The notes under the pieces are model-generated. The model had not been told where the DNA came from. It saw only the letters and a list, made by a program, of their open reading frames with translations, and made no database searches. Below, in pieces: positions 42,835 to 53,900 of a stretch of 64,000 nucleotides of DNA. The stretch lies in contig SSNU01000039.1 of the NCBI GenBank assembly GCA_012064415.1, positions 82,249-146,248 on the forward strand. The letters are read 5' to 3'. Positions within the stretch are counted from its first letter, which is position 1. Every line of letters begins with the position of its first letter. The position numbers and the translations under genes are program-made. This stretch comes from Gyrodactylus bullatarudis (Eukaryota; Platyhelminthes; Monogenea; Gyrodactylidea; Gyrodactylidae).

Positions 42835-45800
42835 ATGCTCAAATGTTTACGCGTTATTCTCGGCTTCTCAACCCTGATTATTTCAGCCTACTCTGGAATA
42901 TTCCTGCATGTCGTGCCACTAGTTGGATTAACCATAATCAATTCTAAACTGGCCTATTCCTGGGTGAATGCAGTTGTTATCAAATGGTTCCAGTTAGCTG
43001 AAGTAATGAACTAAACTATTCATTCTCATTTAGCTAATTCTGACATTGCTATTTCGAATAAGAATCAGAACCTTTGGCGATCGTATGGATAAGAATAGCT
43101 TCTTGTTCATTTCGAATCATCGATGTCGTCTGGACTGGTTCTTTACAATGGCATTGGGCCAAAGTGTCTATGACATGAAGTACAGTATGAAAGATCCCCT
43201 GAAACATGTCCCATTCCTTGGTTGGGCTATGCAATTTAGCTTCTTCATCTTTCTCAAAAGAGATATCAACCAAGATCGTCAGAGAATCGCGAACATCCTC
43301 CAGTTGATTCAGGCAATCTCCCATAATGGTGACATGAAAATGTTATTCTACCCTGAAGGGTCCGATTTGAGTCCCTCAAATTTGGAAAGAAATAAAAAGT
43401 ACGCCGAGAAAGTGGGCAAGAAAGCGACTGAACATGTCCTCTTGCCTAGACTTACAGGTAATGTTGATTCACGATTAAACTACCTTGTGCTCTATAATCT
43501 GAGCATTATTTATTTTGATGTTTCTTAATTTCTTTGGAGTATGACACATGTTGTTTTATATGATTCAAATATTCACGTAAATTTTCAAATACGTCCGAAA
43601 ATCCACTTAAAATCATATTTAGAGATTTAGAAATAAGAAATATATTAGGGCCATATGTACATTTCATAAAAGATACAGCGGTGAAGGGCACGAAGCTTCA
43701 ATTTCAAACTTTTCAATTCTATACAAAAATGCAGGGGATGACAGTACAGGGTGAAGGAGAAATTCTTCATAAATCTATATAAACCAAACTTATGTGTCCA
43801 AAATAACTATTCTTATAATCTTCAACTACCTTGGCCTATTTGAGCTTTTTCACTTTTCTCTCCACTGTTGCTATTTATTGGAGAGTTTTGGTGTTTTTTC
43901 AGCTTACAATATATTCTTATATTCTCTGACTTTTACTATTTCTTTCATAATTTGTAAATGAATTTCTTTAATTAATTCTTAACTTATAACATATTTAAAG
44001 TATAGCCATTGATGATGCTTTATGAAATGTACATATGGCCCTAATATGTTTCTTAGATTTACAAAAATGTTTCACTTTTCAGTAGTAACAGCGCTATAAA
44101 CTATGACAACACACACACTAAACTATGAGTTTTATTAGATAGCAAGGTGCAACAAAAATATCAAACGATTTTTACCGGCCTGTAGAGTTTTTGGACTGTT
44201 TTTCTTATGAGGACTGAAACTTCTCTCAATTTAATGCTAAAAAAGCATAATTGAGCTTAAAATGGAGCCAGATGGTTGAACTAAACAACATGAATAGTTT
44301 AGGTAATTTTTTTCGTTTTTGAATCGATCAAGCGGCACAAAAAATCCGCTTTTTCTAATTTATTAAGGAGTAAAATTTCGTGAATGCATAAACTTTATTC
44401 TAACTTATTGAACTCATTGTGTTGATTTCAAATGTGTAACTTCATAGTTTCGGATAGAATGGTCTTTTGAGAAGAATTTAGGAATTAAAAATGAAATCTT
44501 GGTGAAAAAATTCGATTCAGGGATTGTGAAAAATTCATTAAAAAATCTCAGTTTTTACATGAGTAAATGGAAATTTTTTAGAGTCCTATTTCCATTAAGT
44601 ACCAAATTGCCAATTTTCTATGATTGAGGGATATTTTTATTTATTTAAAAGATGATCAAATGAAATCTTTCAGAAACACAATGAGGTTAATTCTGTTCTA
44701 ATACTTTAAACTTCATTCCACTTTATTATCCCATAGGAATAAACAAAACTTTTTGAAAAAATTCAAAATTTTACAGGCTTCAAGGAGATTTTGAAGACTC
44801 TTCACGAAATTAAAACCCCTGAAGTTATCTACGATGTAACAATAGCGTATCCAAAGAATATTGCTCAATCTGAAAAGGATTTATTCCTCGGCGCCTATCC
44901 AGAAGAGGTTCAATTCCTAATAAAGGAATACAAGTACATTGATCTTCCATTCATTATGGGCTTGAATGGTGAAGGCCTAGACGAAGAAGGAGCAGCCAAT
45001 TGGCTTGAAAATCTATGGATAGAGAAGGAAGCCTGCCTCAAACAATTTTACGGTTAGTACCTTATCTTGATAATCATAAGTAGGCCTTGATTAATTCTTT
45101 TGTGATATCCGCTCTAAATTGAGTCTTTATTATGTCTCTCTGCCCCTAAAATCCTAACCAATATGCATTGAGTACTCATTAGTCATCTGGAAATAAGTAG
45201 CTACAAGGTTAATATGCTCTAACTTGATCTTGTTCGTTGAGTTCAATCAACTTATGGTGTAGATAGAGTTACACCGTTCGATAGAGAATTTTATGCATCA
45301 TTTAAAAAGATCAGCTAAAAAATTTTAGTTTTCATCTAAACCTAATTGACATGAAGATGAGAGTTTACTATTTTTACAATAAACTCGATATTTTTCTCCG
45401 GATTCACAGAAAAAATAATTTTTTGAATTCAAAATTGGTTTGAGCTTATAAGAGATGGATATTCGAAAATAATTCAATCTGACCAAAATTAGGTCGTTTT
45501 TCGAATTTCAAAAATGTACCAAATTTCCACTTCTACAAGTTGAAAACGTTAAATAAACTTGAAATTTGATCGTGGTCGGAAAAAATCTATTTTTCTTTCT
45601 AAATTGATCCTTATCTTCCGCTTTTACTCATCTGATTGGTTCGTAATCGAAAATTAATTGGGAAAATTGTATTTTTAGCCACAGCATCAAATCTAAGGTG
45701 AAGCTTATTTTTCCAGAATAGCTTTAGTTTCCTTTGTGGACTACGAAGTTATTGAACCATAAAATACCAATTTAAAACATATTACAATTTAAAGTTACAA

Positions 45801-48800
45801 AAATATTCAGAAATAAACTTTGACAAATCAGCTCAAATCGATTTAGAAAAGTTGCATTTTTTCCATCTTAAATCTAATTTTTTCCCTTTCAGAATTTCAC
45901 TAGATCCGAGAAAATGAACACTAATTTTGATAAACTCATCTTTTATTATTTCTATTTTGAGGTCTTGTTCACTAATTTCGTAAAATGACTGTAATTGAGA
46001 CACCTTATTTTGATAATTTCAACATTTAAAAAGAGCAATTGCACAGATATAATTCGTAAAAGACGTACTAAATTTGATTGATCGAAATCTTTTTCACTTA
46101 TATTATTTCATCATTGGTTATTTGAGGAAATTTTGATAATCACAAAATTCCAAAATAAGAACTAATTTTTCACAACAGAAGTATTTTCATAACATATTGT
46201 TATGGACTGAGAAGATATGGGTATTAGACAAGTAAGAAGAGTGAACCTATTGGGCAAAGATTATTTTATGTTAATCCAACCATACTAATACCTGGCTTAT
46301 GAGTAACAAGATAAACAACAGATTAATAATACAAATCATAATGTTCTTTTACAGGATATTCTTGGCGTATATTCGGACACTACAAAACATAATTATTAGG
46401 GATGGATCATCGAGCTTTGTCTACTTATTAGGCAAGCAATCTACCATTTAGTCCAAGCCCAGTATCTTTGTTTGAGTGAAATTTATTTCTCCTAACTAGG
46501 CCCTCAAAAATGCATAAAAGTTATAATTAAGTCTGTGAATTTAAAGGTTTTAAAAAAGTTCAGACCCAGAGAAAAAAACTTGATAGGAACCCAGGGTTCA
46601 AACTTATAAAGTCATATTAGGTCATATTTCAAATCATAATCGCTTAAAGTATGCCCTGTTCTATATCAATCGTTGTTACAAACAAGGGAATTAAAATTCT
46701 TAAATATGATTGATTTTAAGCTTTACAACACATTTTCAAATTCATCATATCAAAATGTTCAAGCGTGGTATTTTTCACGCTTAACAAATTCTAGAATATG
46801 AGAAAAAGTTTCTTATGGTGGAAGATCTGCAACCGAAAAGCCAATTGTGTAAAAACTTTGGTGTATTACTTTCAAGTAAAAAATTATAAACGCTTTCATT
46901 ATTATTGATTAATTTAGTAGGGTTTTAGAATATGCTGATAACGAATAAGCAATCATTTTCAAAAACCAACCTCTAGTTTAGAAGATATTATCCCAAATAG
47001 TGACTATTTTTAGACATTCGAAAAAATATTAGTTCTTCTTTCAGAAAAGTGGTCAATAAACTAGTTTTAGTTTCTTTTAAACATAATCATGGCTCGAGAA
47101 AGTAACCTGTCCCATATATGACCCGCTGGGGCTTGAAGGGTTAATAAATTTCCTTTCCTAATGAGGGGTGAAAAAATAAGTTTAATTATCTGTCAGTTCA
47201 AATTATCGCTCAAGAAAGTGTTGTGTTTCACTTTTGTAAAAAAATGCGACATAATACGGGTTAATTTATCAAATTATCCCAATATTAATAGAGTTACCAA
47301 TATCATAAAATGAAAAAAGAATAATTATTGAGATAATCCCTAATTCTCTGGATTATAGTCCATCAAATGCCTATTTAATGAGAAAAAAAGAGTTGAGTAG
47401 AGATCTGGGAAAATTTCTAAATCCCAATCTTAAGTGTTCATTATGATGTGCTGACTTTTCCGATTTAGTCCATTCACGTTGGAAAATTGCCGCTCTATTT
47501 TCAGTGACCAATAGATTCATCAAGGATATTTCCTCACGAAAATAATTTTTTTTGCTATTCAAAATCGAATGCTATTTTTCCACTAATTAATTGCTATTTT
47601 TTTGCTATTTCTCCGGGCTAAGCCCTTGTCAGATAAATGGTAACATGAGATTTTCTTGATTACGATCATCTCATCATTTGAATTAAGCTGTTTCTAAAGC
47701 GTCTCAATCTTGTAATAGGGCCTGTTCTGAAGGTTTTTGATTGGTCAAAGAAAAATTTTAACTCGAAAAAAATATTATCTACGATAAAAACTGGTATTTG
47801 ATATTAGATTGTACAATCCGCACTCCTCGCCCCGGAATTAAATTTTCGCTCAGTTTTGGAATCGAATAAATTCAACAAGGATATTAGCTTTGATTGTGAT
47901 CAAGACACATAAATTCCTTCAGTGTCGTCTATTCGATTCAAACCTGTTTATTATGTGATCCGAAATCTTGATTTGGATCCGTATCTCACACGTAGACCTA
48001 CATCAAACAGATCTCTTAGTGTGCCTTAGAGGACCTTGTCTTTCATATAATGCTAATGATTTAAAACTAACTAAAATCTTTGTGATTCTCGTAATAAAAC
48101 TTTAAAAAGATCTTTTATTTCGAAATTTTATCCTATAACCACGAGCTCTAATTTCTTCAGTCAATGAAATTTCGAAACTAGTGTCTATATTTTTGATAAA
48201 TTATGGTTAGAGTTTCAGGCTATATCCGCTGTTTATATGACAAAGACTGTTCACTAGGGCTTAAGATTAACCCCGAAGAACTAGTGCCATGACCTATCAA
48301 AGAACCCTCGATTCGATACTTGCCAAACATCAAAATAAACTTGACTATGCATCGTAACGATAATATTTTCGCCTGACAGAGCAATGTTATCTCTCCAATC
48401 TTAGCCTCAGGGTGCTCTATTGGTGGATGTAATCTTTGTGACCCCATCAAAAGACATGGGGTACCTTTTTAACGATTCGTTTTTTCAAGGAGATTTCCCA
48501 GAACTACCTCGGAAAAAATCATTACCACAGGTTTATGAAGACGAAATTCATAGTGTTTGTAGAATTCTGAATGAGTTGCAGAAGAAAGGAGTCTTTGAAA
48601 CTGGAATTTTTAAAATCCATCTTCGATCTTGACATGAGGACAAGAAAATGTCATGCATTGAGTTCACTGTCAGCAGAAAGTCTTGGAGGTTTCACTTAGC
48701 ACTTTAAAAAAGGTATAGACTAACAAGATTTTAATAATTACGTAGTAAAAAATACCCTCAAACTTATATATTTAATAAATTTTTATTTATAAAATTCGAT

Positions 48801-50458
48801 AATAATTAGTTACAAAAATAGTTATGGTTCTCATACTTTCATTTAATATTTATTTATGATTCAAGATTTTGTGCAAAATGTTTGATTAAAGGTTATCAGA
48901 GCTTACCCAACTCTGTAGCTAGACGTGTAAATATTTGATTTGTTTGCTAAATCCATTCACCTTGAAGCCATTACATTTGAGCCAAAATGAATGATTGACC
49001 AATCAATCAACGAGGGGGGGGTTTACTTTTGCTGGCTTTGCAAACGAAATTCTGTCCAAATCTCAACACTGTTTATGAGTTTATTTCTTCTTTTTCGGCT
49101 CCTTTGACATTTCCTTAATCTTTTGCTTGTATTTGAACTTGTTATGATGCGGACAAATTTCTTTGAGTTCATCAAAATACGTCTTGATATAGGCCAGATA
49201 TTGGCCATTCTCAATGACTCTATCATTCAGTATTTCAATAGTCATTCGACCAATCTCCAAGCAATTTACATCAAAATCTTCCTTTGAAAGAATCCTTTTC
49301 AATTCGACAAGGCGATAAATTATCTCTGGCACATGAGTTTGTTCGATGAAACACTCGAGGAAAACAATCACATTATCCAGGTGTTGTCTCAGGTTCGGCT
49401 TGATTAATTCAATTCTCTTATGTTGAGCATACATTTCCAAGTAGGCCTCTTGCAGCATGAGTATATATATGTATGTATATTAACTTTAAAATCGGAATTA
49501 ATCTTAATTAATATACAATACTGAAAAGATTTTAAGAGCCAATGAAATTGCTTTATTTTATTCTCTAAACTTGCACCAATCATAACACAGCGTGTCTAAT
49601 TTACATGTGAGTAATTCTCTTACACTGTAAAGCAAAACTTTTATGCATATTTGTATTTTGAGATCTACAAACATGTATATACATCTGAAAAAAGATATCT
49701 TTATTTTCTCGCATACATTCTCTGTAGTTGTCTGTGTTCTGATAAGAAAGAAAAGGTCACCATTTTTACAAACTTTGCTACAAACCTTATCAATCTTGGC
49801 TTAGTCATTTTATTCATGAGTAAAACATTATGCTTGGCCATGTCGAGACCGAGATCAATTTAAAAATCTAAATTTTAGATCCGTGGCCCGGGTCGGCTCA
49901 CCACAGGCAAATTCTTTAATTTCGTTTTATAGGATTAAAATAACTTAACGAAAAATTTGTTTTATTGAGGTCACACTTGGATAGATTAATTCTAGTATTT
50001 TTAATTGACTGCGAATAAATTTTTTCAGATCAGAAAATGGACAAGTTACACGCACAAAATCCGTTAATATTTGATATAAAAATCAATTTTTCCCTATTCA
50101 CTCAATATAATACATGATGGGCGTTAATGTTTAATTAATAATGCTAACATATTTTTCTCTTGTTTCAGAACTGCCCAGAGATGAGAGAATATTTAGTGGG
50201 AAAAAAGAATATTTCCTCGAAAATGCTGGATTTAATTCACAAACTAACCTGGCTACAACTAGAGGCTCTGGTGTTCTTGTCTTTTGGCTACTGACCGTGG
50301 TTGCTCATGTATTCCTTTTTGTCAACTTTGCATTCGCCAAATTTTATTTTATTTTGATGCCAATTGCATTCTTTTTTGTGGATATTTTCTATGATGATGG
50401 AATAACAGGACTATTTCAACGTTTGTACTCTATCAAAAGCAAAAAAGAAAATAAATAA
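42835..50458 (+). CDS. LCLAT1-like: Lysophospholipid acyltransferase of the LCLAT1/AGPAT (PlsC) family, copy 2, 4 exons, 385 residues
   Basis: The exons are 42835-43002, 43034-43457, 44777-45052 and 50169-50458. The first intron is only 31 nt (GTAATG...ATTTAG); the others are 1.3 and 5.1 kb. Joins at phases 0, 1 and 1 are consistent. The protein opens with a membrane segment (VILGFSTLIISAYSGIF), then NHRCRLDW (His85, Asp90), PFLGWAMQFSFFIFLKR, YPEGSDLS (162-169) and IYDVTIAYP. It closes with a hydrophobic hairpin of two spans (VLVFWLLTVVAHVFLFV and following) and a KSKKENK tail. Compared with copy 1 it lacks the long hydrophilic N-terminus and has Cys for Thr in the HX4D box and Ser for Thr in the EGT box. 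Role as for copy 1, acyl transfer to a lysophospholipid in the ER. AATAAA is at about 50504. Confidence 0.9.
43565..44090 (+). mobile_element. Decayed copy of the GIY-YIG inverted-repeat element
   Basis: It shares with 62959-63735 the leading ACGTCCGAAAATCCACTTAA, the coding remnant (SILYKNAGDDS, then frame breaks), CTTCAACTACCTTGGCCTAT, and the end region. Its own inverted ends are TTAGGGCCATATGTACATTT and the complement at about 44025-44050. It is shorter than the 63-kb copy and has lost most of the GIY-YIG domain. It lies in intron 2 of acyltransferase copy 2. Confidence 0.7.
45053..50168. other. 5.1-kb intron of acyltransferase copy 2
   Basis: It holds foldback-family fragments near 45355-45700, a piggyBac-related repeat at 47095-47264 (matches 58255-58380), and coding-looking but broken sequence at 48215-48640 (phrases SIGGCNLCDPIKRHGVPF and ELPRKKSLPQVYEDEIHSV in different frames) that may be an old retroelement. 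The antisense ORF at 49081-49458 is listed separately. Confidence 0.45.
49081..49458 (-). CDS. Possible nested gene: 125-residue helical, Lys-rich protein on the opposite strand
   Basis: An ATG-to-TAA frame with balanced, protein-like composition and long predicted helices (MLQEAYLEMYAQHKRIEL, then NVIVFLECFIEQTHVPEIIY, then EIGRMTIEILNDRVIEN), ending in a Lys-rich tail (KEPKKKK). A TATATATA stretch lies just upstream of the ATG, and an AATAAA overlaps the stop codon. It lies wholly inside an intron of acyltransferase copy 2, antisense to it. No family is recognised. It could be a real nested gene or a retained transposon ORF. Confidence 0.45.
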   Translation of the reverse strand: MLQEAYLEMYAQHKRIELIKPNLRQHLDNVIVFLECFIEQTHVPEIIYRLVELKRILSKEDFDVNCLEIGRMTIEILNDRVIENGQYLAYIKTYFDELKEICPHHNKFKYKQKIKEMSKEPKKKK

Positions 50459-50900
50459 ATAATATTTTAACGTTTGCGACAGTTGTGCAATTTTATATTT
50501 ATTTTCAATAAAGTTTATTGAATAAACTAAAATAAATTATTGTAATTGATAAAAAATTTTGAGCTTTACTTTTTTCTTTAGTTTCAATCGATTATATCAA
50601 GTAACTTTCAACATATCAGGGAACCAACTGTCAATTTGAATTAGTCGCAATGTTGAATATTAAATATTCAATTATTGAATTAAATTTTAATGAATTTCTA
50701 TATAAAATTTATATTATAAATTTTGCTTTAATTAATTTTGAAACAAATTGCTTTAAGCGATTTGCTTACAAATTTATAAAATATCCTCATTTAAACAGTG
50801 ATTAGTTAGTTAATCACACATTAATACTTTTGTTTTTCTTTTTTGTTTAATGGTTGCAGAGATTTAAACGATGAACATCTAACTTTACTTAGTAAGCATT

Positions 50901-53900
50901 ATGGCAGGCACTGAGAAGAATAAAAAGCAGGCTACAAGGTAACTAATAGTATTTTCATCATGAATTCTTAGGATTTTCAAGAAATCTACCCCAAATGGAA
51001 AAGTAAGGAGTTTATTTTTATCATTTCAAGGTCACTGTGTATCTTGGAAAACGTGATTTCATCGACCATCTTAGTCATGTTGATCCAATCGGTGAGTACT
51101 TCATTTTACTATATTTTCCGTATTTTTCTCAACATTAAACTCATTTCATCTTATTGAAGTGAACTGTCAGCATCTAAAAGTTTATAAATTAAATTATAAT
51201 CACTAGGTTTCTGTCAATTTTGGATTCAGCAACGATTGGATTCTAAAAATCGTATAGTTTTAAATTTTTGTGTCTTTTCGTCAAAGCTTTTGTAATTGAT
51301 ACACTAATAAGGATATATTTTTTTTTGGTTTGATGCCGAAAAAATTACCTAGGGAAAAACTATTTTTCAAAAATAAGCCTTCAAACATGATGAATTAGGC
51401 AATAAGATTCAAATTTTTAGTGTTCCATCGGTTGTACTTTTTTAAACCACGAAATAAAAGTTAGGATAAAGGTTTTTCATATTCTGAATTCTCCTTTTGC
51501 TCAATGCCTATTAATCAATATGTAAAAGCACGCAATTATTTTTTCTCATTTTGTCTCACTTCTTCTTCTTTTACGCCATATCTAAAATCCTTTACTTAAT
51601 TTTTATTGGTAATTTTGCAACAATTTTGATTCATTTGCCTTTGAAAAAGTATCAATGTAATCAGAATAATTATCAGAGTAGCCTCTTTTAATCGAAAGAC
51701 CTAATTTTGTAATAACAAAATTTAATTCATTAACATTTAATTAAATACATTTATTGCTATTTTTGATTTTATTGAAATTTCAGTCAGTCTGAATTCCTAC
51801 AGTATAAATCATTATTTATTGACAAAAAAAAATTGTTACAACCGGATACAATAATCAATTGTTAAAAATTAATTTCAAGATATCTCTCCTGGTGATATAG
51901 CCAGGGCATCCAAAAGTATACCAATTTTTTTGGAATATATTCTCTAAAATATTCTACATAAATATGCTTTTTATATACCAAAAAATCTGTGAAAATGCTA
52001 GAAATAATTTCTTTTTAAAAAAATCAATCAGTATTCTTGGCATAAATAACCTTGAATATGCTTAAAAACTTTCAAACTTTAGTTTTTAACTCAAGACTAT
52101 TCACTAGAAAGTGACGAATAAAAAGCTCTTATCTCTTATTGGATGATCTTAAAACTCATTTAAAGTAAAAAAATCTATAGACAATCCTTCATTATCTGAA
52201 CAATCTATTGGAATCAAGATTAAATATAATAAAGATTAAACACAATAAGAGAAGGCTTGTGTCTTTCATTCAAATAGTCTGATTATCTTCATGTTGACAT
52301 CAAAACAGTCTAAAAAAATTCTTTATTCCCTAAAAATATTCAAAATAAAGCATAATTTTGGATAACCTTTTTATAATCTCTAAAAAAATTTATTAACAAC
52401 AATCATTTCGTTAGATAATACGAACCCTTGGGATATATTACCTAAGGACCTAGAACGAAATAATTATTATAACAATTATAATTGTAGATAATCTTTGTAA
52501 ATCCCATTGTTTTGATAAGAATTAGTTTGGACTCATACAATATTTGGAATACATGTCGTATTCTTCTTTTGGCGTGAGACCTTGTGTGTCCAATCAAAGC
52601 ATTAAAGCAATCAGATTTCTTCTCACCTGTGATAAATCAAATCTAACCAACGATTTCCAATACTGAAAGCTGTCTTATTTCCATTAACCCTTTCGATACC
52701 ATAGCTAAACGAAGAAAGTTTCAGGCTTAATTCTCTCACAGAATTACTTAAGATGTGATGATAAAAAACATAATTTCATCAGAGTCTGATTTGTATTAAA
52801 ATTCTCATCTACTGGTGAGTTATTTAGAGTGAAACTTTGCCAATGAAGGGATTTATTTGAAAGTAAATGGATTCAAAGACTCAATTAATGTCAAAAAGAA
52901 TATCTTTTAAATTTTATTCGATCTTATTACAAAATAACCTAGATATTGAAAATATGAGGTAAAAATGGGATTGAAAATTGCCCCATTTTCACAAGACTCT
53001 TGATGGAACTGCCCATTGATTTCATGCATAAAAAGTTGAATAATTTCGATCAAAAAGAATCATGAATTAAGGAATTTTACTTCATTCCGAAAAAGTTCGA
53101 ATATCTATGGCATTCTTATGCCTGGTTAGCAAAAATATAGCATGATAGCAAACTTAGATAGTGAATAATCATGAAATTTTTTTTCAAAATCATTGGAAAA
53201 AGTCATCATATATGACCTGGTATCGAAAGGGTTAATAACCTAACTAATTTACTTTAATTTCTATAAATTTTCTTTACACCTAAAGTTGGTTGAAATGAAG
53301 TTGGGAATCTATAATTTTTACAGTAATCTCGATATTTTCATCAAGAATTCGAATTTGTTAAAGATTTTCTGGAATCCTACTCATGCTGCCTACTTTTACC
53401 ATTTGAAGAAAAAAATTATTTTGATGAAAAATATGGTCATTTTTCAGATTCCCATTTGGCGCCAAAATCCTATTTTTTCGAACTTTGAGCTGAAAATTTT
53501 TGTTGATTTGAAAGTGGGAGGCTGATCGAAAGAGTTTTTTTCAGGATCAAGATCAGACAAGAAAGCTGACTAGCACCGTCAAGTTATCGACAGTTACCCC
53601 ATTTTCGAGAGATTCTGAAATTATCGAAATTTCATTGATTTCCAAGTAGTGAAAATGATCAAAAAGACGAAATTCCGCTTCCAAACGATAATGAGGTTAG
53701 GCATATGATCAGATTCAGTTGAATTGATTTTCTTGTCTAATCTTAATCCTGAAAAAAACTCTTTCGATCAGCCTCCCACTTTCAAATCAACAAAAATTTT
53801 CAGCTCAAAGTTCGAAAAAATAGGATTTTGGCGCCAAATGGGAATACTGAAAAATGACCATATTTTTCATCAAAATAATTTTTTTCTTCAAATGGTAAAA

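Noticed and set aside
47371..48450. Small ORFs in the 5.1-kb acyltransferase intron as host genes
   Set aside because: The frames are short, change strand and contain stops within coding-like phrases; most likely an old retroelement, which I could not identify.
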